DNA of 64,000 bases from Diatrype stigma (Eukaryota; Ascomycota; Sordariomycetes; Xylariales; Diatrypaceae): positions 1 to 64,000 of the forward strand of contig JAKJXP020000137.1 in the NCBI GenBank assembly GCA_022225965.2. The letters are read 5' to 3'. Below the pieces are notes generated by a model. The model searched no databases and had not been told where the DNA came from. It saw only the letters and a list, made by a program, of their open reading frames with translations. Position 1 is the stretch's first letter. Every line of letters begins with the position of its first letter. Below are positions 46,008 to 56,899 of the stretch, piece by piece. A program made the translations under genes and the position numbers.

Positions 46008-49000
46008 CGCGACCGGAGACGAATGACACCTGCGATATTCTCACACAAGAAACGAAAAAAAGGAAGCAGGGGGCAGATTAATGGAGTAGTAGATAAGGGG
46101 GTGTTCTCGATCAAAAGCATACTTATAATTGTGGCCCGTGAGCACCCTGTCATTCAGACCTACTGGACCCGGCCGGAATCCGTGTGCGCGTCCCACTATA
46201 ATCACATAAGCAACCGGTCAATTCTGATGCTTCTGTTCTCGAACAACACGCTGAATTCTGCTGAAGCTAATGACAACGCCATCCAAAAATCTCACGATAC
46301 GCGTTGTTTATCTTCTTTTCCTTTCCTTCCTGCCCTTCCTGCCCTTCCTGCCCTTCCTGCCCTTCCTGCCCTTCCTGCCCTTCCTGCCCTTCCTGCCTTT
46401 CCTGTCTTTCCTGTTTTACGTCGCCTATCTTTCCGGAGGTCTAAAACGTTATTACGACCGAAGTCGTACGTAAATGTATAAACTAGGTAGTTACGTACGT
46501 AAAAATATACATACATGAAGCTATCACGAACTGCGCTGTAAATAATACTAGCAAAAGCAGCCCTAAAAGCAGCCCAAAGCTGCTTTTGAATGGGTGGGAA
46601 TCCTTCAGCGAAATATCGCGAGCTCATTGGACCGGAGCACCGGGGCGGTCATTGGAAATTCAGCCGGCTGAAGGTGGATACAATTACAATTCCCCCCAAG
46701 AACGCGGTGATTCTGTCTCACTGAATCTCCACTATCCCCCCACAAGTAAATTCCTGCTTTTGATCGAGAACACCCCCTAAATCGTAAGAGGCAATAAGCA
46801 GGATTTGTCAGATTCTAAGAGCCCGCAACAAGTAACGATGTAACGAACTGCAGGGTCCTAAGACGATGGTGGGTCCGGTAAACAAAGATAGAAGGAACGT
46901 GAAGGAATTAGATTCACTCTGGCAACAGAATCGTTCTTAGCAAGGCTCACAGGACGGCGCTTTCAAACAATGCGGGTCATCTTCGACCAGACGGCATTAC
47001 AAATGTGACAAGCAGTTGCCATGGTAAAAGGATGAGAAAGATGCGTGGACCCGTGTCAAAGACAACACGTAGGAGTCAGGGATAGTACGAAATGAATCGT
47101 TGGCTATCACGAAGGCAAACGGGAACTTGCATAGAACCTAGGCTAGTAGGTATTACTCCTCAGTCACCGAGTAACCACAAAGGACGACATAATTAGTGCA
47201 GGATAGCAGCACCCAGGATGGCAGACAGATTCATGTGTGTTTCCGGCGCCACCGAGAAAGGGCTCACGCTAGAACAGCCTAGAGATTAGTTGGTGTCCCA
47301 AGGAAAGCGCTGCGTAGATGAGATCTCGGCGAAACTCGTGTCTTGGCAAAGCACGTCAGGTTCCAGCTTGAGCCAATAGCTGTCCGAGATCTAATCAATC
47401 GGCCAGGATATCAACGCCGGAGTGCCCAGACATCCAGCAGCCAGTGTGCCTACATAGTACATACATACATACAGTACATACAAACCTGCCCGGGTGTTCA
47501 TGCGGGGCTGTGCGGGATACAGGATCAGGACGCAGGACGCAGGACGACGGCCACGACCAGGTAACGATAGTGCCTACCAGGCAGCGATAGTCGATACGAG
47601 ATAGCAAGGAAAGGGAAGGACATGTTTAACTTTCACTTCGTACGAGATCGAAATGGACGAGAATGAGATGGGGTGTTAGGACACTAATTGGACTTGGCAC
47701 AGGACCGGACCTACAGGTATATTAGAAGCACTTACATGTAGGTTCAAGGTAGGTACTCAGGTATTCTACCTCGTTCTTCGTAATGTTGCACAAAGGTGAA
47801 ACCATTTCCAATCAAAGAGCAGGATTCCGGAAATCATGTGTAAGGTAGACTATAGATAATACCAACCGGCTTTAAAGGTCTATGCCTAGTATGAACTGCC
47901 ACCGAGCCGAGCCCGATGACGCCGAGGTGAATAACAGTCCACCGCATTATACCCACACTATACCGTACTGGGATCTGGGTTTTGCTGACGTTGTTGTACC
48001 CCAGAGCGCCGAGTGAATGTCGCCTCTAATTGTCTCTACCGAAGCTATCTGTTCATTGCTGTCGAGCACTCTTTAATCATGGTAGTCAGCTGGATTCCTA
48101 ACTAGGGACGTTGCAGAGCCAGGTGAGTTGCGTTTTATGGCGCTGATTACCATTAAACGTGCATCGATGTGCTTACCGCAATATCTAGAAGGTACCTCGG
48201 CACTTGCACATTAGCCCTGTATTATACAATGTATTATACAGCACCTAGAAGATAGTGTTTTAGGTATTCGAAAACCGTCATATAAGAGGAGTAGAAAATA
48301 ACATCAAATCAAGAGATAAATGCATATCTCAGAAGTTCATCTGCTAACTATTAAATTATCGCATAAACAGTGACACGTATAAAGTTAACAAAAAGGGGGT
48401 TACGGTGAAAAGAAACCGCTGAAAATGGTCATCGGCCAGCAGCTTACGACTTAACATCACAACTATACATTACATACTAACTTATGGACAGCTGTTTTAT
48501 AATCAGGTATTATGATAGCACTACGGTTGGCTCCTTTTACATACTCTTCGCGTGGCATCAAAGCGACCTGTGTGGAAGACACGAATCAAAATGCATGCCG
48601 ACAGAAGTCAGCGGCGTACAAGTTGAACACATCGGCCCTTCAAGAGGACTTTAACTTAGGTTTTGGTACTAGAGGTAGTCGGAAGAAGTATGTCTAATAA
48701 GCCAAAATGTATCTGTCAACAATGAAAATGTGTATCAGTATGGAGCCGAAGGAAGAGAACAACCACTCACGTCTGATTAAAGGAGGGGGGGCGATAGTAC
48801 GAATATATATAGGAAGAATCTGGCATGACTGTGATAACAAGTAGGTTTCTAATATCCTACAAGCCTTAGATCCGTTTCACTGCTGTCATCATGGCTTTGA
48901 TGAAAATGAAGAGAGCTTCATCGTGATAAGAACCATTCGCATACATGAAGTAGGTCAGCTACGTATAATCATCCAGCCATCTTGTAATCTGAAATAATAT

Positions 49001-50412
49001 AATTTACTTACTGAACCTTAATGATTAGGTGAATCGAGAGCAAAACGTAATGAAGTCGAGGTTTTGAGTTCAATAGCGTTGCGAAAGAATTGAAGGGGGT
49101 GGCGGTTAAACGCTCAGGGGAAGCCTAGTCTATGGGTCAGGGGCTGAACTGTGGAGGGAGTCAGGGATTCATAGGATCCTACCTATACACTAGTTAGTAA
49201 AGGACTTACATGGCTGTATAAGAGCGACTTCCTTCCCCCTACCTAGTAGTTTCCCCTATCACTCCTATGACACATTTCCCTTAACAATGCGGGTTAATTA
49301 TTGGTATTCAAATAAGTATATTTACAAGGATTCCATAAATATCCCTATATGTTGAGTAGTTCATCGAACCATAGGAGCGCTGCGGTCTCCCGTGACTTGA
49401 AGTTTACAGCATAAATGGTTCGTAGCTTAACTGCCTGGTTGTGGCAACCTTCAAACTAAACGGAGAGCTATTGCTTGATTTGTTCGTTCTGTAGAATATA
49501 TTAATCTATTCGTTCTAGGCTAATGGCCGGATCACTTGCGTCACAATATATACCCGAGCGGGTGGAAATATCGATCGTGGAAGATATCAAACAACCGAAC
49601 GAGCGTGCCAGCTGATTGATGCCGCCGCGGACGCTCATATACTTGATGTTTTGGAGATACCGTTATATAGATCCGGAGCCAGTTAAAGGCTGATTTCGTC
49701 TCATAAACATCCCACTCCTCGGATCTTGACGTGAATTGCCAGAATACATGCTAGCTTGACATGCAGAGAGCCGATCCAAGTAGAGTGTGACCACTAAACT
49801 CAGCCCTACGGGTACCTGGGTATATGGCTTGGAAAGCGTCCCAGTTTCGACGGGTCTTTCTTGATGGAAAAATATAAGCACTACAGTAACTCCGCTGTTG
49901 CTGTCTTGCCAAGTCCGGATGGAGTTTTCGAAGTGGCCAGCCCCAGCCCCCTGCTCCAGGATCGAATCGAACACTACGTCAATTGCCGCCTACCTCTACT
50001 TCAGGCTAGTGCTCCATGATGCCTCTACGTGATTGTTGCAAAAACTCCCCAATAATCGGTAGCATTTCAGGCTAATTGGCTTCTTGACATGGGGGGCAAT
50101 GCACCCCGGATCTGGGACGGTACCCTATTTTCCGGGTCCATACTGGTTTAACCTGACCTCCCATACTCGCACCGGTCTTGGCGAAGTACCATCTAACTAT
50201 ACTGCGACTGTGCAACTGCTTTCGGGCGATGGATATCAAGGCGGGGCTGAATAATGGCCGCTTTGACGAAGAGGAAGGGCAAGCCTGTAAGACGAGCGGC
50301 GCCAGCAGGCTTACATACATTGCTTTAAAGAGGGAGGGGCTAGCCGGTCGAGACAGTCAGCGAAGTGTCACTTCCTTTCCTCCCCTCCATCAAACTGTTT
50401 CTTCTTTTGATA
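46008..50412. other. Long gene-poor interval of normal composition
   Basis: About 4.4 kb without a supportable gene on either strand. It contains a 9-bp minisatellite (46327-46416), a TACGTACGTA patch near 46,490, a CATA microsatellite at about 47,455-47,490 and only short open frames (up to 103 codons at 49663-49974, minus) lacking domain features. Base use is mixed rather than RIP-like. Non-coding RNAs or decayed genes may be present but none is recognisable. Confidence 0.5.
46327..46416. repeat. Minisatellite, TTCCTGCCC x10 (seven perfect)
   Basis: Seven perfect 9-bp units TTCCTGCCC run from 46327 to 46389, followed by three units with C-to-T differences. The tract is pure pyrimidine apart from one G per unit and lies about 320 bp upstream of the aldo/keto reductase start. 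Its multiple-of-three period opens artificial frames on both strands. Confidence 0.9.
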
Positions 50413-51839
50413 ATGCGGGCCTTTCCATTCTTGCAGCTATCCGTGGCAGCGATGACTGCAGTTGCACAGAAGCCCGGCGAAGATGGGAAGTACACGATAA
50501 AAGCACCGGGGATCAAGGCACAGGTCAGAAGACATGATGGATACCCAAGTATCAAATGGTGATAGGATCTGGGCTCACCAGTGTTTAGTTTATTCCATAT
50601 GGAGCGACTCTGACGAACCTGTTCGTCAAGGACAAGAATGGCGAGGATGTAGATGTCGTCCTTGGGTACGACGATGTCGATTACTACCGTATGAGACCCC
50701 CTATAGAACACGATGCACAGAGCCGATGTGGACTGACAGCATACCTCCAGCCAAGGACCCGGGACACCCGGTGTACAATGCTATCCCCGGCCGCTACGTC
50801 AACCGGATTGGCAATGGGAAATACACTCTGGATAATGTGACTTACACCACGGAGAAGAACGACGGCAGTAACACGCTACATAGTGGGACGAACAACTGGT
50901 CATATCGGACGTGGGATGTTACAGAAGTGACGGAAGACTCCATCACCTTCTCTATTCACGATGCCTCTAACTCGTCGCTGGGTATGATTGGCCTTGTCGA
51001 AGGCAAGGTGACCTACAGTGTCAGCGACAGCCAATGGAAGATCAAGATGGAAGCCACAGCACCAGAAGAAAGGACCCGTACGTAACATCAAGTCATATTG
51101 GTCTAAGGGCCTATGTTGTGTTGTGCTGATCGACCAAATAGCACTCATGTTAACTCAGCATACCTACTTCAACCTTGATGCTTTCAGGGACCCGACAACA
51201 GACAAGATCTGGAACCATACTCTGTACCTTCCATACTCACAGCGATATCTAGCCGCCGACGACTCTGCTCTTCCCACCGGCGAGATTGCCACAGCCATAG
51301 CCGGCAGCATCAACGACTTCGCAAGTATACCAAGTTTAACCTTGGGCCATGCCAAAAACGATCCAGGATTCTCCGGGAACTGTGGTGCGGGTGGCCAGTG
51401 TGAGGGATACAATGGCTACTGGTTAATTGACGATGCGCCCAAGGATGCCGTGGTGGCTTCGTTGGCGAGCCCGTTTTCCGGGATCAAGGCCGACCTCCGC
51501 ACAGATCAGGCTGGCGTTGTAGTCTACTCTGGCAATTGGTTCGACGGGACGGCCCCTTTGAAGAGTACACAGGGGTTAGAAGGCCGAGATACTGTTCCGC
51601 GCAGTTCCTGCGTCGCAATAGAAGCCCAGGACTACGTTGACGGGATCAATCAGTAAGTAACAACCTCCTCCAGCTGACTTGCTGTGCAATTGGCCTCCTG
51701 AGACCCATTTGAGCCCTAGTTAGCCCAGTCTAGACTGCTAACATTGGACAGCCCGGAATGGGGACGCCTCGAGAAGCAGATTACTGGACCAGGGGATATC
51801 TACACTTGGGAAAGTTCCTGGACTTTTGGTCTAATATAA
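50413..51839 (+). CDS. Secreted aldose 1-epimerase (galactose mutarotase family), five exons
   Basis: Exons 50413-50523, 50589-50688, 50751-51077, 51142-51652 and 51752-51839 join in frame across introns of 65, 62, 64 and 99 bp with usual GT-AG ends, giving 378 residues, the family's normal length. Residues 1-18 form a signal peptide. FIPYGATLTNLFV and GRYVNRIGNGKY are hallmark segments; NTLHSG supplies His114, TQHTYFNLD supplies the catalytic acid His186, and VAIEAQDYVDGINHPEW supplies the base Glu340. The enzyme interconverts alpha and beta anomers of aldoses. A Cys260-Cys266 pair could form a disulfide, in keeping with secretion. The ATG at 50413 is the first in frame. The many introns argue for an old fungal gene rather than recent bacterial transfer. 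Confidence 0.92.
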
Positions 51840-53457
51840 GAACCTCAAGACACCAGATAATGAGGCGCCAACATAGGTTTATACATTGGACTTCTTGGAC
51901 GGGACTGCTAGATTGCTGAGAATATTGGGAGTCATAAACTACTCCATATATCTGTGCATATGAGATTGCCCGGAACAAGGGAGCAACATTGTTAGATTCC
52001 GGTGCCACGACATGAGCTCCCCAGGATGGTGACGTTGAAATCCCACGTACTTACCAGATGCTTCCGGTGAGATGACCGAATTATCGCCGGGGCCGGGACC
52101 AGCAATTAAGCGACACCCTGCTCGGTATTCTAGAGCAAATGATCTGCGTGGTTCTGTCACGACTGTAAGTCGTACATAATTATGAGGCGCAGCTTGCCTA
52201 AAGTAATATTAAGCTTTCCAATATTACGTGCATATGGAGAGTATATGGGTAGGTAATTGGCTGGGGAACCATGCGAGGCGTCTATTGCGAGGTGGAATTA
52301 GGTCCTTAGATACTTCATAGATGCCTGGTCTACTCCAGAGCTGACGTTCACCCATCAAGGCCCATGGAGGTATTCCGTAAAGCAACTAAGGCGACCATTC
52401 GAGCCTCTTTCTCTCCGTCTCTACCATTTCATTCTTATTTCATCATACCCAGACAGTTACCATTATTATGCGTCAATGCCCGGGCGGGTAGGGATTCGAG
52501 CACGTCGAAATCCAGGTGCTGCTGAACGTGATCATCTTTTAACGGTGCAATTCGAAAATCTATGACCCCCACCATGCCACCCGTAGTTAGCCCCCCCCAA
52601 GGCTGTCTGCGACATGCAACCCTATTCTGGACACTGGAAACAATCAGCGCAGCAAACAAAGAAACCCCAATTTATTCCGTATGTCAATAGCTCGGCATTT
52701 TAAGTTATCAGATGCGGCGTTCGCTATTCAGAAAATAATGTGGCTATTAATATGTCGCGTTAGGCGGTTCAGGATGCACCCTCAGAGTCGTAGATCCAAT
52801 TACTACGCAGCTAGGTAGTAAGTAAATGGCTATGAACAGGCAGACAGGCAGACAGGGGTTTAGAGACCCCTGACAACGTTCTAGATCTTCCATTTCATCA
52901 TAATCGTACCAGAATAATAACCATACTAAAAGGCGTTCAACCTTTACACTTCCATTACCTACGTCATTTTTCAAGACTGAAAAGACAATCGTCCCATAAC
53001 CACGAACAGTACGTCATGATTCTTCGGTGAGAGTTGACTTAATATATTGAAGGTTGTTAAAGGTTGTGACAATGGGTGGATGTCTGGACGACAAACACGA
53101 ATATTGGATGAGTTGTCCACCACATGACCCATAAGCTTCTATATACAGCATGCTTTCCCGGGAGCGCATAATAGCCTGACACTGATATTTCTTACACTTC
53201 TCGGTCGAAGCGAAGGATTAGGTAAAAGGCGAGGTTGATCATCTACGCCATAAGGTCACGAGAGGAAAATGCGGACCTCATATAGACCCTTTAGCTGTAG
53301 ATCGTCCCATATCGTGAGTTTGTCATTGGTGCTATTGGGGTTGGAATGTCTGGATTTCCCTATGCTGTATTGAGAGAAAATGGCCTGGCAAGACAACAAT
53401 CGTGCATGGAAACACGAAAACCTTCGAGAACAAGTCGGATGGATGAACCGGTCTCGT

Positions 53458-53491
<34 letters not shown>

Positions 53492-55569
53492 GGTGAGAGG
53501 CAAGAATGAATCCCTGTCTGCCTGTGTATAGACCCTGAAAGATTCAGGCGGATCAACGAGCGAACTACACAACTACTGAAATGTAAGAAAATAGCGCGAG
53601 CAAGTAGTTATATCAGTCAGCCTCAGCTACATAGTCCTTGTCAATACCCACATAACTATTCCTCACCTGAAGTTCAACGCTGGCGCCGTGCAGATGACGC
53701 GCTTTGAAGATCTATTGTGACATCATAGCTATACTGCGGGAGCCGCCCCCCCTGATGGAACGTCTTTCGGAGCGTTGAATGCGAGGAAAGGGGCGAACTG
53801 ACAACGCCTTAGGGTGGGATGAAGTAGGAAGGCGCCTTCAGTTTGCTTGTTCGTACACAGAGACAGAGATCGTCGTCGACCAGTCTCTATACAAAAACCA
53901 ACGATGCAGCCCTCCGTTCCTTTCCGTGCCCTCCAAGTTCACGGATCTACAGGGAATTCGACCTTTTCATCAGATCAAGCATACCACAAAATTCGAAGCC
54001 ACTTTCCACTCTTGCATAACACTCTACGCTGAGCCAATCTATTTCGTTCTAGGTGTGGAAACAGGAAACTGCTTGCTTATACTTACTGCCTAACAACTTA
54101 TTGCCCACGCCCGAACCCCCGCGCCCGCCCCTACGAAGCCCCTACGTGATTGTAACCCCACCCACGTGGCGCGCTTAACCCCTAAACCCCCACCCCCCGA
54201 TTTCAGGGACCAGCACTAAATTCAGGGTCCTCTGCCGCCTAGTGTTCCCTGTCGGCGGATGCAACCGAGCGCTAAAAGCCCTCCCGACACTCTATATTGC
54301 ACAAGCGCGCCCCCTACCCGAACCCCCGGCCGGCCCCATTACATGCCATCAGCTGAAAGCTAAGATATGGCTAACAACGGTCAACCTAGTAGAAATACTG
54401 GACGGCTTGTTGGCGCTACTACGGCAAGCTCTGTGTGTGCTACTTATTATCTACAGTAAGCTAAATGAGATTGGAAATTCATCTATGTATTATACTATAC
54501 CTATGGTAGTGGATAGTTATCGTAACACTTGTCCACGATCACAGCGACGACGAGGCGACTACTGGGGCGCCTTCAAGACCAAAGCCACAACTTACTGTTT
54601 CATGTGATCCCACCTACAGCATACATCGTTTCACAGCAAGTGGTTCTAAAACCGGACATCACGAAGAGCAGCACATTCGTCCACCCATCGCTCTACGCAG
54701 CCCTTTAACAGAGCAGCAGTCGCAACAGCGCATGGCTGCGATCCTAGCAGCGACTACGAAGGTGCTGATAGCCCCTTCTAAGAAATGACGGACGTTAAGG
54801 GGTGATATCGGTATGTCATGTTGCAATTCCTTGGTCGTCCGAATAATGCTCTTGAACTGACTCGCTTCTACTAGTGATATGTGTGATGGGAGCTTCGCAT
54901 TCCGATAGCCCTGAGTTATATGGGATTCAAGAGGCTTCTGGAAGGAGGTGCCGTCCAATAACAAGCTCCTTGATCCTGGACAACATCAGATTCCTTGCAT
55001 GCCGATCCTTCCTGTGAAGATTGATTGAACGAACATGGCTTGCTCCCCAGCATGGAACACTTATACCAGGAGAAAGCAGTTAGTGTTAAGCCGTATATTC
55101 TTTATATACGACTGGGGGTGTCTAGTGACTCTCCTCATACTTCGTGTTTTGTTTCAACCCCCTTTGAATGGGTCGGATTTATTTTATCAAGTTCAGAATA
55201 CACTCTTCTACATCAGTCCGAATCTCTGATGTCTTCATGGCCGCACATTTTCTCAAGTCAGACCGCCTTCCACGCGAGGCGAGAATAGTAGATCTTGGCG
55301 TTCATTTGGCGTTGCTCAAATACTACTTTATACCTTTAGCCACTGTGGTGGGTTGAAGAAATCAGGCGCACATGTCCTGAGCTCTCCAGGTGCGAATTGC
55401 CCTTCGTGCGTACTGCTGACGGATTATTGGTAACCGGCAGGACTCCTGGGGGTCTCAGCGGTAATCAGGAGGCCAAATATATAGCCTCGGGTAGCCTGTA
55501 TCATATTGACTTCCTTCTGACTAACGACAATGCATACAAATCAGCATCGGCATCGAGATGGAAGCCCAC
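51840..55569. other. Gene-poor interval with poly-G tract and C-rich block
   Basis: About 3.7 kb without a supportable gene. It holds a 31-base G run (53458-53488), a C-rich block with telomere-like CCCCTAAACCCCC text (about 54,100-54,330), and open frames at 52435-52659 (minus), 54242-54607 (plus) and 54659-54964 (minus) that read like protein in parts but match no family I know. They may be decayed genes or transposon pieces. Confidence 0.5.
53458..53488 (+). repeat. Poly-G homopolymer, 31 bases
   Basis: An uninterrupted run of 31 guanines preceded by T and followed by C. G homopolymers of this length are rare, could form quadruplexes and are difficult to sequence, so the exact count is uncertain. 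Confidence 0.9.
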
Positions 55570-56537
55570 TCAAGCCTTTGGTGTCAGCCGCTTCTCGACC
55601 CAAATCTCCATTAGTCGAGATGAGCGCAAAGCCAGCGACCTCGCTTCGTCGGAAGTAACCTTCTCGGCCTCCTCGCGAAACCGCTTCAGCCAGAACAGCC
55701 ACCTGTCAGACCGCAGTCCCGCCTTGCCACCACCCGAAGCATACAGCGACCCGCCTCGCAACAGCCGTTCGTCCTCCTGGCTCAGCGTCGGGCTGGGCGT
55801 CCGAATGACTGACTCGGCAAGCAGGGGGCCTGCGTACTCGATGTACACTGCGGCCGTGGCGAGATCGCGGTCCCGTGCGGATGGAGCTTTGGCCCCGGAG
55901 TCCTCCTCTAAGGCAGTCCGCAGCATCCATATGACCTGGTTGATGTAGTTGATGACCCCTGCGCCGATCAGCTTCGCAGAGAAAGCGTGGAACCGCACCC
56001 ACTCCTTGTCGATTTGGGCCTGCTCCTCTTCCCGTTTGGATGTTTTTGGTCCGTTCAGATGTTCGCGAAAAACTGCACCAAGGACCGGGAGATCTGTCCA
56101 AAGTCGGTTCTTGAAATTTTAGATTAACAATATTTTCTTGGATCATTTATCGCATTGCATTGCATAGTCTCTTTAAAAGGGAAGAAGACTGAGCGGCATA
56201 TTTATTCAAAACTTACCTCCCAGACTTGTAATCCCGTATCAGGTAGCAGAGTGAGCTCTCTCATGAATTTCACTACCTTGTCCATGGCCGGGTGATCGTG
56301 GGGGATCTGCTCTGCCACCCGGATGACGTCTTTCCAGAATGAGAAGAAAAACCCATCTTCCAGTTTCTTGCTTCCATCCGTTGGAGACGGAACTAATTTT
56401 GATACCGCAACTGCAACTTGCGCTGCCGTAGTTGAGGCCTCGGTCTTTAGATAGTCGTTGAAGATATCGAATACCTCCCCGCTAATCCGTTCCCCTCCCT
56501 TGGCGTATGTCTGCTGTAGCTTGAATACACTAGCCAT
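55570..56537 (-). CDS. DUF3632-family protein, two exons
   Basis: Exon 1 is 56537-56217 (107 codons) and exon 2 is 56109-55570, joined across a 107-bp intron with a GTAAGT donor and a TTTCAAG acceptor, both in phase 0; the product is 286 residues. After the junction the text NRLWTDLPVLGAVFREHLNGP, EWVRFHAFSAKLIG, WMLRTALEED and AAVYIEYAGPLLAES follows the motif order of the fungal DUF3632 family (a DLP(L/V)LG motif, then FHAF, then an ALEE helix and a YIEYAG segment). No catalytic residues, signal peptide or membrane segment are visible. The function of this Pezizomycotina-specific family is unknown; proteins of this type are often expanded and found in variable regions. It abuts the AT-rich block starting about 300 bp upstream. 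Confidence 0.78.
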
Positions 56538-56850
56538 AGTGATCGAAGTTTTCGGATGTTGATATTAAGGATGTCAGTTAAACCCGGCGGGGGATGTGAT
56601 ATATCCTTAAAGCTAGGGAGCTAAGATATCTTATACCTGGTCTAGATATATCTTGATCTTAATGATCTTCATGATCTTAATGATCTTATTTAGAGCTGCT
56701 TCTTATGTACGTCATCAGGGCGCAGGCCTCCCATATATGTATATACATATATGCATGTATGTTATACCTCAAGGTTCACCCTTATCTCAGAGCTCAGACC
56801 CGCTTTTCGAATTTTAAATGTACTCTTTGGCCCACAAAACGCTTTCTAAC
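56538..56850. other. Upstream region of the DUF3632 gene
   Basis: Contains repeated TTAATGATCTT/TATATCTT words at about 56,625-56,690 and an alternating ATATATGTATATACATATATG palindrome-rich patch near 56,735. It passes into AT-rich DNA at about 56,840. Confidence 0.5.
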
Positions 56851-56899
56851 GCATACGCTTAATTCTAACCAATGGGATTAAAGGATTATAAATAATAGG

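Noticed and set aside
44913..46481. 522-codon open frame on the plus strand
   Set aside because: It lies antisense to the aldo/keto reductase, whose catalytic tetrad is clear, and ends in the 9-bp minisatellite as a Pro-Ala-Leu run. It is a codon-bias shadow.
53332..53572. Frames on both strands around the poly-G tract
   Set aside because: Open only because poly-G encodes Gly and poly-C encodes Pro.
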